Source of the DNA: Enterococcus silesiacus
GTDB lineage: Bacteria > Bacillota > Bacilli > Lactobacillales > Enterococcaceae
DNA: 64,000 nt
Assembly: GCA_001465115.1 (NCBI GenBank)
Contig: CP013614.1
Span: 2,852,001-2,916,000, forward strand
Direction: 5' to 3'
The position numbers and the translations under genes are program-made. Within the stretch, counting starts at the first letter, position 1. Every line of letters begins with the position of its first letter. The notes beneath the pieces were generated by a model that made no database searches, was not told the origin of the DNA, and saw only the letters and a program-made list of their open reading frames with translations. Of this stretch, positions 9,426 to 18,976 are shown piece by piece.

Positions 9426-10151
9426 CTAACTTCTTTTTCGTTTCACGATTGCTTCGCCAATCAGCATGTCTTCAGGCGTTGTTAATTTGATATTTTCATA
9501 GCTTCCCAACACCATTGATACAGGTAAATCACCATATTTTTCAATAAGTGAAGCATCGTCTGTCCCTAAATAGTTTTCCTGCTGTGCAAGCTTGTGAACT
9601 GCAATTAAATCCGTACCATAAAAAGCCTGAGGCGTTTGGATCTGCCATAATGTTTCACGTGGAACGGTCTCTTGAACGATTCCATTAAAGACACGCTTGA
9701 TCGTATCTTTAACTGGAACACCTAGAATAGCGGCTCTCGTTTCTTGTACTTTCCGATGCAGAGCTTTCAATTGGGCTAAGTTGACAAAAGGCCTTGCGCC
9801 ATCATGAACCATGACGATATTTTCTGGATCGATTAACGCGTTTAACCCGTTATAGACGCTATATTGACGTTCACTACCACCTGATACAATTGTTACTGGA
9901 CACCTTTTTTTCTTTGTTTCTTTCTTGACCATTGTTGCTAGCAACTCTTGTTCATCTTCTTGTGTGACCAAAATAATGTGTTTGCAGGCGGGATCATTAA
10001 AAAAGGTGTTTAATGAATAAGAAATAACTGGTTTACCGATCAAGTGCAATAAAATTTTATTGCGACTGGCTCCCATTCTCGTCCCTTGACCTGCCGCTAA
10101 TAAAATGACCTCATAATCCAGCGCTTTATTTCTATTTTCAGCTTTTCTCAT
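9426..10151 (-). CDS. ispD: 2-C-methyl-D-erythritol 4-phosphate cytidylyltransferase
   Basis: A 241-residue nucleotidyltransferase of the MEP pathway. The CTP-binding LLAAGQGTRMG near the N-terminus, VMVHDGARPFV, and VPVKDTIKRV are the family motifs. The ATG at 10151 overlaps the end of the PIN-TRAM gene by 14 bases; the frame is open 20 codons further, but those residues lie inside the upstream gene and do not resemble the family. Forms a pair with ispF. Confidence 0.93.
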   Translation of the reverse strand: MRKAENRNKALDYEVILLAAGQGTRMGASRNKILLHLIGKPVISYSLNTFFNDPACKHIILVTQEDEQELLATMVKKETKKKRCPVTIVSGGSERQYSVYNGLNALIDPENIVMVHDGARPFVNLAQLKALHRKVQETRAAILGVPVKDTIKRVFNGIVQETVPRETLWQIQTPQAFYGTDLIAVHKLAQQENYLGTDDASLIEKYGDLPVSMVLGSYENIKLTTPEDMLIGEAIVKRKRS

Positions 10152-11280
10152 TGGCTCTATGTTCTTCTTTACTGTCGTCGATCCCACGACCTGAGTGAGC
10201 TGGTTTAGCAAAAATCATTCGACCAGCTGCCGTTTGTAGCGCGCTTGTTACAACTACCTGGATATGTTCGCTCATATAATGCTGTCCATCTTCGACTACA
10301 ACCATTGTGCCGTCATCTAGGTAAGCCACACCTTGCTGACGTTCTGTTCCAGCTTTTACAACCATTACATTCATTGTTTCACCTGGAATCACAACAGGTT
10401 TTACAGCATTTGCTAACGCATTGATATTCAATACTGGAACATTCTGAAATTCAGAGACTTTATTTAAGTTATAATCATTTGTTACAACCACACCATCTAA
10501 CAGTTTGGCTAATTTGATTAGTTTACTATCTACTTCTGAAATATCTTCAAAGTCACCTTCATACATTTCAACCGAAATACCATCTTCTTTTTGTAATGCA
10601 TTTAAAATATCTAAACCACGACGTCCACGAACACGTTTTAGACTATCGCCTGAATCTGCAATATATTGTAGCTCATACAAGACAAAATTAGGAATCAAAA
10701 TAACGCCTTCTAAAAAGCCAGTCTTAGCAATATCATAGATTCTACCATCGATGATCACACTCGTATCCAAAATTTTGTATTTATGGAAATGATCTTCTAT
10801 TCTGCGATCAAGAACTTCACCTTCTGTTTCAACTTGTGCTTTCTTTTGCTTAGGAGTAAAAATTTTACGCCACTCATCAATTCGAGTCGTCCCCATACGA
10901 AACCCAAGGTAGCCAAAAATGATCATAACTAGAATCGGTAAAACACTATTAACAAACGGGATATTCAAGTTATACATTGGAATCGAAATAATAACACCAA
11001 TGACCAAGCCAAGAATGGCACCAATACTCCCGAATAATAGGTAGGTTAAACTCATTTCATTTAATGCTGCTTCTACTTTTTTCACGCCTGAAACAATATA
11101 CTTCGCTAACCCTAACGATAAAATAAAGAAAATAAGTGCACCAATCAAACTGTTAGTAAAGTTATTGTTCAGCCATGTATTATCTGCCTGTTTCGCCATG
11201 TCCCAAGCCAACGGTAACAATGAGATACCTAAACTTGCGCCAGCGACGATCATCAGCAGTGTGATGACACGTTTTTGCAT
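10138..11280 (-). CDS. PIN/TRAM domain membrane protein (YacL type)
   Basis: A 380-residue protein. Four hydrophobic helices span about residues 4-130; a PIN nuclease domain follows (LDTSVIIDGRIYDIAKTGFLEG with conserved acidic residues, and VVVTNDYNLNK), then a TRAM RNA-binding domain (VIPGETMNVMVVKAGTERQQGVAYLDDGTMVVVEDG). This is the YacL family found beside radA in many Firmicutes; its RNA target is unknown. The ATG at 11280 follows GGAGG; 21 in-frame codons upstream are excluded. Confidence 0.9.
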   Translation of the reverse strand: MQKRVITLLMIVAGASLGISLLPLAWDMAKQADNTWLNNNFTNSLIGALIFFILSLGLAKYIVSGVKKVEAALNEMSLTYLLFGSIGAILGLVIGVIISIPMYNLNIPFVNSVLPILVMIIFGYLGFRMGTTRIDEWRKIFTPKQKKAQVETEGEVLDRRIEDHFHKYKILDTSVIIDGRIYDIAKTGFLEGVILIPNFVLYELQYIADSGDSLKRVRGRRGLDILNALQKEDGISVEMYEGDFEDISEVDSKLIKLAKLLDGVVVTNDYNLNKVSEFQNVPVLNINALANAVKPVVIPGETMNVMVVKAGTERQQGVAYLDDGTMVVVEDGQHYMSEHIQVVVTSALQTAAGRMIFAKPAHSGRGIDDSKEEHRANEKS

Positions 11281-11366
11281 AGATTCATCCTCCAATATAA
11301 TCATACTTAATTTAAAGAAAAAGAGGAGAGGCTGATTACACATTTGCTACAGCCTCTAGACCCTTT

Positions 11367-12737
11367 CTACTTGAATACTTTTCTTAACGTTTCGCCAATC
11401 GTCGCAACACCGACAATCTCGATACCTTCTGGCGGTGTCCAGCCGCCTAAATTGTTCTTTGGTAAATAAATCTTAGTAAATCCCAGCTTTTGCGCTTCAC
11501 GCACTCGTTGCTCAATACTATTCACACGGCGAATCTCACCAGTCAAACCAATTTCACCAATAAAACATTCTGTCGGCTTTGTACCGTTTTCTTTATAACT
11601 AGAAGCAATACTGACTGCCACGGCTAAGTCGATGGCTGGTTCATTAATTTTCACACCACCTGCGGCTTTTAGGTACGCATCTTGATTTTGTAACAACAAA
11701 CCTGCACGTTTTTCTAAGACTGCCATGATCAAGGAAACTCTATTGAAATCTAGTCCAGTCGTCGTGCGTTTAGCGTTACCAAACATCGTCGGTGTAATTA
11801 ACGCCTGTACTTCAACTAAAATCGGACGTGTTCCTTCCATTGCGACCACAATTGCTGAACCTGTAGCATCAGCCAAGCGCTCTTCTAAAAATACTTGAGA
11901 AGGATTCATCACTTCTTCTAGCCCATGCTCCCGCATTTCAAAAATCCCGATCTCATTGGTGGAACCGAAACGATTTTTTACCGCTCTCAAAATTCTGAAT
12001 GTATGATGCTTATCGCCTTCAAAATACAATACAGTATCCACCATATGCTCAAGCATACGAGGCCCTGCAATCGAGCCTTCTTTGGTCACATGCCCTACAA
12101 TAAAAATTGCAATTCCATTTGTTTTAGCGATTTTCAATAGTTCGGCTGTTGTCTCCCGTACTTGACTGACACTACCAGCCACACTAGTTACGTCTGGTTG
12201 CGTCATCGTTTGAATGGAATCGATGATTACATAATCTGGTTCCAACTTTTCGATTGCACGACTTATTTCATTCATATCCGTTTCAGCGTACAAATAAAAT
12301 TCCGTATCAATCGAACTTAAACGCTCGGCACGCATTTTAATTTGCTCAGCGCTTTCTTCTCCAGAAACATATAACACTTTGCCGCCGATTTCAGCAAGTT
12401 GCTGTGACACTTGTAACAGCAGTGTTGATTTACCGATCCCAGGATCCCCACCGATCAAAACAAGCGACCCAGGAACTACACCACCGCCTAATACACGATT
12501 CAGCTCTACTAGCTTCGTTTTCACTCGTGGTTCTTTCTTAGGAACAACTTCCGCTAAACGCTGCGGCTGAGTCTTTTTACCTGTTAAACTAACTCTAGCA
12601 CGACGATCTGTCGTATCTTGAATGATTTCTTCTGTCATTGTGTTCCACTGCCCACAATTGGGGCAGCGTCCTAAATATTTAGGGGAGATATACCCGCACG
12701 TTTGACACTCAAATTGAACTTTTGCTTTTTTTGCCAT
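11367..12737 (-). CDS. radA: DNA repair protein RadA
   Basis: A 456-residue RecA-like ATPase that helps branch migration in recombination. An N-terminal C4 zinc finger ([21 protein letters not shown]) is followed by Walker [13 protein letters not shown], the Rad[14 protein letters not shown] motif, and a C-terminal Lon-protease-like domain ([23 protein letters not shown]). Length is normal. It lies 103 bases downstream of dut and 24 bases before the PIN-TRAM gene stretch. Confidence 0.97.
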   Translation of the reverse strand: MAKKAKVQFECQTCGYISPKYLGRCPNCGQWNTMTEEIIQDTTDRRARVSLTGKKTQPQRLAEVVPKKEPRVKTKLVELNRVLGGGVVPGSLVLIGGDPGIGKSTLLLQVSQQLAEIGGKVLYVSGEESAEQIKMRAERLSSIDTEFYLYAETDMNEISRAIEKLEPDYVIIDSIQTMTQPDVTSVAGSVSQVRETTAELLKIAKTNGIAIFIVGHVTKEGSIAGPRMLEHMVDTVLYFEGDKHHTFRILRAVKNRFGSTNEIGIFEMREHGLEEVMNPSQVFLEERLADATGSAIVVAMEGTRPILVEVQALITPTMFGNAKRTTTGLDFNRVSLIMAVLEKRAGLLLQNQDAYLKAAGGVKINEPAIDLAVAVSIASSYKENGTKPTECFIGEIGLTGEIRRVNSIEQRVREAQKLGFTKIYLPKNNLGGWTPPEGIEIVGVATIGETLRKVFK

Positions 12738-12840
12738 ATGCTATCCCCTCGTTTTGATGTATTCTTTATTTTACCATAGTTTAGGCCTCTTAGACTAAGA
12801 CTTCCCACTATAAAATACGCAGTTTTCCAATGGTTTTATC

Positions 12841-13320
12841 CTAGTTTTTACCTGAAGAGCCAAATCCGCCTGTACGTTCGGTTTCTACGTCATCAACATC
12901 CGCTAAAAGAAACGGTTTAAAAATCCCTTGTCCGATTCGTTCGCCTTTTTCGATGACCATCTCTTCATAACCGAAATTCAAAAATTGAAACATGATATGT
13001 CCTTCATTGCCTTCGTTATTATAATAATCGCGATCAATCACACCAACGCCGTTTGCTAACATTAAAAAACGTTTCAAAGGATTTGATGAACGACTCACTA
13101 ATTCTAAATACTCATTTTCAGCCATGTACGCTTTGATTCCTGTTTTTACCAAAACTGGTTTTGGCGCGATGCCTTGTGCTTGTAATTGCCAAATGCTTGG
13201 AACAACGACCGTTTCAGCAGCTTCAAAGTCGTAACCTGCAGCCCCTTTAGTCGCACGCTCAGGAAGTGCGATACCTTGGTCTTTATAATCCGTAATAATT
13301 TCAAATCCTCGTTGTTTCAT
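12841..13320 (-). CDS. dut: dUTP diphosphatase
   Basis: A 159-residue trimeric dUTPase that removes dUTP from the DNA precursor pool. Family motifs are visible: KGAAGYDFEA, VSRSSNPLKRFLMLANGVGVIDRDYY, EKGERIGQGIF and the C-terminal ERTGGFGSSGK. The start ATG at 13320 has GAGGAG six bases upstream. It heads the minus-strand block running into radA. Confidence 0.94.
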   Translation of the reverse strand: MKQRGFEIITDYKDQGIALPERATKGAAGYDFEAAETVVVPSIWQLQAQGIAPKPVLVKTGIKAYMAENEYLELVSRSSNPLKRFLMLANGVGVIDRDYYNNEGNEGHIMFQFLNFGYEEMVIEKGERIGQGIFKPFLLADVDDVETERTGGFGSSGKN

Positions 13321-13431
13321 CAAAAATCTCCTCTACTTGTAAACTATTTCTATTTTAACATATTACGCTGATCCCCAGTTTACTTTTACAGTATCTTTAA
13401 TATTCTCTCGTGTTTTTTTAATGTTTACACA

Positions 13432-14799
13432 TCATTTGGACTCATTTTGTTCATGTTTTACTACTTTGTAAAGTATAAAAGAAAAAAATAACATCAACCC
13501 AACGATACTAATTACATGAACATACTCTACTAACTGAAGGGCGGCTGGATTATGCGTTCGATGTGCCGTGATCTGTAAAACTGTTTTCACAGGTAACTGT
13601 GCTTGTTTCGCTAACAACCATAAAACACTCATCAATAACAACTGATGGGTCACGCTGCCTTTGGTTTGAGTGCTATATTTCGTAATGATTCGTTGGTCTT
13701 GAGGTAAAGTCTCTTCTTGATAATACTGCTGATTCAAGAAATTACCTGTAGCGCTTATGAAACAGCTGAGCAAAAAGATGCCCACTGGAAAAAGCGGTCG
13801 AAATAATAACAAGAATAGTGACAGGATAAAACCGCCCAGATGAACGATTTTAGGATCCACTTTAGGAAATAAGCCGTATAAAAATTTAATAACAACCGCT
13901 GACCCAATGATTCCCAAAATATAAGGAACATATAAATTAGTAGTCAGACGATCTATTCCTAAACGTAACGAAACATAAAACGTCCCAAAAAGCAGTAGAA
14001 AATTCATACACATGCCAGTAGCAAATGTTAATAAATTCAACCATAAAGGGAGTTTCCAACTTTTCCTTTGACTGTTCAAATACCAGCCTGCTATTAAAAA
14101 CAAGATAGAAAAACCGATAATCCCAACATCCAGAAGTTGCGGATCAAATAACAATCGAGCTGAACGGATAAATAACAACAGAACAAAGAATATTAAAAAC
14201 AAAAAGAACTCTTTGACTGATATCACTTGTTGATTGACTTCATTGAAATCAATTTCATAGTCAGGATAATGAGTGACTGTATGGTAGGCCGCTATATATA
14301 GCAAAGTATATTCTCCTAAAACTAAAGGAAGCCTCCATTCGTTTACCAACATCAGCGATGCGATCAAGCCCCCGAATATCAGTAAAATAAAAAAATATTT
14401 TCTACCCGTCAAAGCAGAATACCCTTGCCGTTTCTCATGATAATTGACAGTAGTATTAGCTGCAGGTAACCATGATGCACTAAGTCCAAGGAAAATAGCT
14501 GAAAAAAGATAGGCAGGAAAATAGAATTGACCTAACACGCCAACCAAACAACCCACACCTCCGAGCAAAATCGAAATGATCAACACATTAAAGCTCGTCA
14601 ACGCTAGTTTGAAACTTTTTAACAAAAATATCCCTGTCATCCGAAACGTATAAAAAAGGACAAAAGGTAAAATCCGTTCCAGCGTTGTGCCATCACTTAA
14701 ACTCAAAAATAAAAAATAGGGAATAAAAGTAACCGTATTGGATAAAATAAACGGCGCAACTTGTAAGCAATTGCGGGCTAATTCTTTTAGTTTAGACAT
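13432..14799 (-). CDS. MFS-like integral membrane protein
   Basis: A 455-residue protein with about 12 hydrophobic helices and short loops, resembling the major facilitator fold in size and layout, although I do not recognise a specific family motif. The loop near the middle (YHTVTHYPDYEIDFNEVNQQVISVKEFF) joins two six-helix halves. It lies downstream of the PTS IIC gene after a 139-base gap containing a weak hairpin, so it may or may not share the transcript. Substrate unknown. Confidence 0.6.
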   Translation of the reverse strand: MSKLKELARNCLQVAPFILSNTVTFIPYFLFLSLSDGTTLERILPFVLFYTFRMTGIFLLKSFKLALTSFNVLIISILLGGVGCLVGVLGQFYFPAYLFSAIFLGLSASWLPAANTTVNYHEKRQGYSALTGRKYFFILLIFGGLIASLMLVNEWRLPLVLGEYTLLYIAAYHTVTHYPDYEIDFNEVNQQVISVKEFFLFLIFFVLLLFIRSARLLFDPQLLDVGIIGFSILFLIAGWYLNSQRKSWKLPLWLNLLTFATGMCMNFLLLFGTFYVSLRLGIDRLTTNLYVPYILGIIGSAVVIKFLYGLFPKVDPKIVHLGGFILSLFLLLFRPLFPVGIFLLSCFISATGNFLNQQYYQEETLPQDQRIITKYSTQTKGSVTHQLLLMSVLWLLAKQAQLPVKTVLQITAHRTHNPAALQLVEYVHVISIVGLMLFFSFILYKVVKHEQNESK

Positions 14800-14881
14800 T
14801 AGCTGGCCTCCTTTAAAACAGTTTCTTATGTTGGTAGTCTACCACGTTCATAAGAAAAGTGAAATCAATCACCCAACTAAA

Positions 14882-14917
14882 AAAGCCGATCACATAAACT
14901 ATGCAATCGACAGCTTT
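14882..14917 (-). terminator. weak hairpin after PTS IIC gene
   Basis: AAAGCcGAT and ATCGacaGCTTT can pair between the IIC stop and the MFS-like gene. The stem is imperfect, so read-through is likely. Confidence 0.35.
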
Positions 14918-14938
14918 ATTAGAGTATATTTCAAACTT

Positions 14939-16255
14939 CTACAACGCTTCATCCACTAATTTCGTTTGATTTTTCTCAAAAACTTTAAAGAACGGATAAT
15001 AAACAAAGATACTCAAAATCACTAAGAAAATGTAGAAAACAATATTACGCCAATCCATCGTAGCTAAATACGCTTGAGCAAAAAACGGTGTGAAGGATGG
15101 ATCAACGATAAACCCTAGTGAAATCAAGCCGATCTTTTGAGCAAAATAAGTGAGAAACAGCGAAACAATCGGCATGATCAAAAACGGAATCCCTAAAATC
15201 GGATTAAAGACGATCGGCAAACCAAAAATAACTGGTTCATTAATAGAACAAATACCCGGAACAAATGACAACTTACCGATCGTACGATACTGTGGTACTT
15301 TACTAAACATCATTAAAATAACTAAACCTAAGGTATTCCCCGCACCGCCTAAAACAGAAATCCGAAACATCTGTAAGTTCATCAAATGTGTCATCGCTTC
15401 ACCATTGGCCGCCTGTTCTGCGTTCAGTCCTGTTTGAGCTACACCAAGCGTAAAGACGATTGGAAAAATAATTGAGGAGCCATTGATCCCAAATAACCAA
15501 AGAACATTTCCCAATGTCACGATCAACAACAAACCGCCTAAACTCCCTGCAATATTGACAGCAGGAGTCAAAACAGACATGACCGCATCAGGGAACGATT
15601 GATCGATCAAACCTAAAAATACCAAGTTCAAGCCATAAAATAAAACAATATTCGTCAACAAAGGAATCAACGTATTGATAAACGTCACAACCATCGGCGG
15701 CACTGTATCAGGCAGCGAAATCTTAATATTTTTCACTTCAAAAAAACGACTGACTTCTACAACCAAGAGTCCTAAGATAATTGCCACAAACAACCCATTT
15801 GTTCCTAAATAAGCGAGAGAAATCGTACCATCCTTAACAGGCGTACACACAAGTAAATACGTCACCATGCTGACCATACCATTCATAGAAGCGTTCAGTT
15901 TATATTCATTCGATAATGAATATGCAATCCCAAAGACACTGATCAAGCCAATGATCCCCATCGTCAAATTATACGGTGCTGTAATCACATCATAATTGGC
16001 CACAGCGAATTCTTTCCACGTAGCCAAAAATTTCATAAACACCCCAGCCTTCACTGGATCATACTGGTCTATATTGATAGGCGGATTAGCAAATATCAAG
16101 AAGAAAGAACCAATCACAATAAACGGCAAACCAAACATCATGCCAGTGGAAACAGCTTTAAGATGGCGCTGATTGCCAATTTTATTTGCAAACGGGCTTA
16201 AAATATCATTTAATCGATTTACAACAGATCCTTTAGCACTCGCTGATTTATTCAT
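14939..16255 (-). CDS. PTS sugar transporter subunit IIC (lactose/cellobiose family)
   Basis: A 438-residue membrane permease of the lichenan/cellobiose/lactose PTS family, with about 10 helices and the conserved SINEPVIFGLPIVFNP motif near residue 340. N-terminal NDILSPFANKIGNQRHLKAVSTGMM is typical of CelB-like IIC proteins. The ATG at 16255 follows AAGGAGGAG; upstream in-frame codons are excluded. No IIA or IIB gene is adjacent, so it must borrow partners from elsewhere. It follows the MgsA-C-like gene by 13 bases and is under likely control of the divergent RpiR regulator. Confidence 0.9.
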   Translation of the reverse strand: MNKSASAKGSVVNRLNDILSPFANKIGNQRHLKAVSTGMMFGLPFIVIGSFFLIFANPPINIDQYDPVKAGVFMKFLATWKEFAVANYDVITAPYNLTMGIIGLISVFGIAYSLSNEYKLNASMNGMVSMVTYLLVCTPVKDGTISLAYLGTNGLFVAIILGLLVVEVSRFFEVKNIKISLPDTVPPMVVTFINTLIPLLTNIVLFYGLNLVFLGLIDQSFPDAVMSVLTPAVNIAGSLGGLLLIVTLGNVLWLFGINGSSIIFPIVFTLGVAQTGLNAEQAANGEAMTHLMNLQMFRISVLGGAGNTLGLVILMMFSKVPQYRTIGKLSFVPGICSINEPVIFGLPIVFNPILGIPFLIMPIVSLFLTYFAQKIGLISLGFIVDPSFTPFFAQAYLATMDWRNIVFYIFLVILSIFVYYPFFKVFEKNQTKLVDEAL

Positions 16256-16268
16256 CAGAAGCTCCTCC

Positions 16269-16886
16269 TTAAACTTGCCAAGAATTAAATTCAAAAGCCG
16301 ACTCAACGACTTCATTCGGGTCATAGCGGTCAATGATTTGTGCGTATTCTTCTTTATAGTTATTGGTTACTTCTGCCTGCGGAATCACAATGCTCGCTTC
16401 ATTTAAGAAATGCTTTGAATCGCGACCCATCTCTTTGCCTCGTGTTGTGTGTTTATCTAAAGCGATATCCGGAATCTCAGGTACATGTCCCATCGCAAAA
16501 CTTTTGATCACGATATTTTTTAGTAGATCAGATGAGCGGTCTTTTTCAGAGTTACATAAGTATCGAATCGCATGGAAAAAGAACATCGCACGATCGGATT
16601 CATTATACTGAAACTCTTTGCGCATTTGATTTAAATTATTGACCATGATCGCGGCGTTATCGTTGCCCATCCCGATATCTTCTACCGAAATCGCCAATAA
16701 TCTGCGCCATAATTTTTCTTCAAACTGTGGAGATGTGATATACATTTCATAAGCAAAATCACATGCCGCACGTTCATTACCACGGCGAATCGATTTTTGT
16801 AAAGCAGAGACTACCTCGTCGCCGTTCAGGTTATTTCTAGTTTTTACTCTTGCCCAGGGATCATTGATATATTCTTGTTCTGTCAT
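16269..16886 (-). CDS. stand-alone MgsA/RarA C-terminal-domain protein
   Basis: A 205-residue protein that matches only the C-terminal part of RarA/MgsA-type AAA+ ATPases: EVVSALQKSIRRGNERAAC, RRLLAISVEDIGMGND and IPDIALDKHTTRGKEMGRD correspond to the family's QKSIRGSD, LLRIASEDIG and VPDHLKDAHYKGAKELG segments. No Walker motifs are present, so it cannot hydrolyse ATP by itself. It is the first gene of the operon with the PTS IIC and is divergent from the RpiR regulator; a role in the sugar system is inferred from context only. Confidence 0.75.
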   Translation of the reverse strand: MTEQEYINDPWARVKTRNNLNGDEVVSALQKSIRRGNERAACDFAYEMYITSPQFEEKLWRRLLAISVEDIGMGNDNAAIMVNNLNQMRKEFQYNESDRAMFFFHAIRYLCNSEKDRSSDLLKNIVIKSFAMGHVPEIPDIALDKHTTRGKEMGRDSKHFLNEASIVIPQAEVTNNYKEEYAQIIDRYDPNEVVESAFEFNSWQV

Positions 16887-16928
16887 GTTATAATACTCCT
16901 AACTAATTTGATTTTAAGGGTGGTCCAA

Positions 16929-17624
16929 ATGAATATCGATAGTCTTGCTGAAAAATACCAATTGAATAAAACAGAAATCCAAATTTTACGGTATATGACC
17001 GACCATCGTCAGGAATTGAAGAACTTAGGTGTCCGTGAAATTGCTAAAAAAAGCTTTGTTTCAACCGCAACGATCATCAATATGGCGAAAAAAATGAATT
17101 TCACAGGCTATAGTGAGCTCGTCTTTTACATCAGTGAATTCAATCTCAACCAAGAACATCTGGAAAAACATGATGTGATCAAAGCTTACGGCGATAATTT
17201 TTTGACACTTTTAAAAAAATATCAGGATAAAAACATCATGATCTTAGGTTCTGGATTTTCACAAAATTTAGCGAACTACTTTTCTGAATACCTGAATCTT
17301 TATGGATTTAGAGCCACTTCTAATAGTCATTTAGAATTTTTACGAGAAAGTCATAAGGATGATGTGTTGCTGATTTTCATCAGTAATTCGGGTAATACTG
17401 GTCGGATGTTTGAACTAGCAGAAATCGCTCAGACAAATGAGTTGGAAAGTATCTGTTTTGTTGGCAATGATCAGTCAGCCATCAGTAAACTTTCTACACT
17501 TTCTATCAGTACAAATACCTACTCTCCAAGCTCCCATCAAGATTTTTATCCTCAACTATTTTTTGGTACGGTTCTAATCCAATTTGAATTATTAATGAGT
17601 TACACACTTCAAAATCTACAGTAG
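16929..17624 (+). CDS. MurR/RpiR family transcriptional regulator
   Basis: A 231-residue regulator. The N-terminal HTH-RpiR domain (LNKTEIQILRYMTDHRQELKNLGVREIAKKSFVSTATIINMAKKMNF, residues about 9-62) is followed by a SIS sugar-phosphate-binding domain (IMILGSGFSQNLANYFSEYL ... LLIFISNSGNTGRM). Start ATG 16929 has AAGGGTGG upstream. It is divergent from the MgsA-C/PTS IIC operon, which it most likely controls in response to a phosphosugar. Confidence 0.88.
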   Translation: MNIDSLAEKYQLNKTEIQILRYMTDHRQELKNLGVREIAKKSFVSTATIINMAKKMNFTGYSELVFYISEFNLNQEHLEKHDVIKAYGDNFLTLLKKYQDKNIMILGSGFSQNLANYFSEYLNLYGFRATSNSHLEFLRESHKDDVLLIFISNSGNTGRMFELAEIAQTNELESICFVGNDQSAISKLSTLSISTNTYSPSSHQDFYPQLFFGTVLIQFELLMSYTLQNLQ

Positions 17625-17705
17625 AAGAACGATTCGGCCGATGTCTCTTCATGACGTATTATAGTAGAAAAAAACGCCAATAAGAAGCGCTTTCAGCTAG
17701 ATATG

Positions 17706-17733
17706 AACATGTTTACCGATTTGTAAACATGTT
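17706..17733. repeat. perfect 11-bp inverted repeat upstream of serC
   Basis: AACATGTTTAC and GTAAACATGTT flank a 6-base spacer, and each arm is itself nearly palindromic (AAACATGTTT). No T-run follows, so an operator fits better than a terminator. It lies between the RpiR gene and the serC promoter. Confidence 0.6.
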
Positions 17734-17814
17734 TGCTTCAAGCACTCAAAGATGAAAAACTCTGTGAAAATAATTACGAAACTTACTTTTAATCTTTTTT
17801 TAATTTAAGCTTTC

Positions 17815-17823
17815 TGTTATAAT
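17815..17823 (+). promoter_or_regulatory. extended -10 promoter of serC operon
   Basis: TGtTATAAT with only a T-rich -35 region (17795-17800); the extended TG may compensate. About 60 bases of leader precede serC. I see no T-box or riboswitch. Confidence 0.55.
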
Positions 17824-17884
17824 GGTTTTCACATTTACTATACAAATAGTGGATGAATGATCATATCAAAGGAGAGATAGATGT

Positions 17885-18976
17885 ATGAAAACTGTTTACA
17901 ATTTTTCAGCTGGTCCCGCCGTTTTACCTAAAAGTGTCTTGGAAAAAGCACAATCCGAATTGGTGAATTACGAAAACAGCGGCATGTCCGTGATGGAGTT
18001 GAGTCACCGGTCCTCCCTTTTTGAATCGATCATTAAAAATGCCGAAACCTTACTCAGAGAATTAATGACTATTCCTGATAATTATAAAGTGCTCTTTTTG
18101 CAAGGTGGCGCTAGTATGCAATTTACGATGGTTCCTTTGAACTTAGCACAAAATAAAAAAGCCCTATACGTCAACACTGGCTCTTGGGCGAAAAAAGCAA
18201 TTAGTGAAGCAAAAAAACTTGGCACGGTCGATGTTGAAGTGATCGCTTCAAGCGAAGACAAGAATTTCACATATATTCCCGAAATTAATAAAGAAGATAT
18301 CCCTCAAGATGCAGCATATGTCCATATTACAACCAATAATACGATAGAAGGGACAACGATCTATGATCTACCTGACACAGGTGACGTACCGATCGTTGCT
18401 GATATGTCTTCAAATATTCTATCGATCGACTATAACGTTGCTGATTTTGGGCTAATTTATGCAGGCGCACAAAAAAATATCGGGCCAGCAGGACTCACGG
18501 TTGTGATCGTTCGTGAGGATTTGATTGGGCAAGCGGATGTTCTTAGCGCGATGCTAGATTATGATATTCATGCAAAAAATGGCTCAATGTACAACACACC
18601 GCCAACTTACGGCATTTATATGGCAAAACTTGTCTTTGAATGGATCAAAGAACAAGGCGGCGTCAGTCAAATGGAAAAACAAAACAAAGAAAAAGCAATG
18701 ATTTTATATGATGAGATCGACTCATCTGCCCTATTTTCTTCACCAGTCAATCCAAAAGACCGTTCAATCAACAATATTCCTTTTATTACTGGAAATGACG
18801 AACTAGATAAAAAGTTCAATCAAGAGGCTTTAGCAGCAGGCTTTGAGAACTTAAAAGGACACCGTTCTGTAGGAGGGATGCGTGCAAGTTTGTACAACGC
18901 ATTCCCAAAAGCTGGTGTTGCAGCTTTAGTTGATTTGATGAAAAAATTTGAAGCAGAAAATGGAGGAACAAAATAG
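17885..18976 (+). CDS. serC: phosphoserine aminotransferase
   Basis: A 363-residue class V aminotransferase that makes 3-phosphoserine from 3-phosphohydroxypyruvate and glutamate. [12 protein letters not shown] at the N-terminus, [11 protein letters not shown] and the PLP lysine in [22 protein letters not shown] are intact. AAGGAGAG precedes the start. The stop is immediately followed by the serA start codon. First gene of serC-serA-DUF1015. Confidence 0.97.
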   Translation: MKTVYNFSAGPAVLPKSVLEKAQSELVNYENSGMSVMELSHRSSLFESIIKNAETLLRELMTIPDNYKVLFLQGGASMQFTMVPLNLAQNKKALYVNTGSWAKKAISEAKKLGTVDVEVIASSEDKNFTYIPEINKEDIPQDAAYVHITTNNTIEGTTIYDLPDTGDVPIVADMSSNILSIDYNVADFGLIYAGAQKNIGPAGLTVVIVREDLIGQADVLSAMLDYDIHAKNGSMYNTPPTYGIYMAKLVFEWIKEQGGVSQMEKQNKEKAMILYDEIDSSALFSSPVNPKDRSINNIPFITGNDELDKKFNQEALAAGFENLKGHRSVGGMRASLYNAFPKAGVAALVDLMKKFEAENGGTK

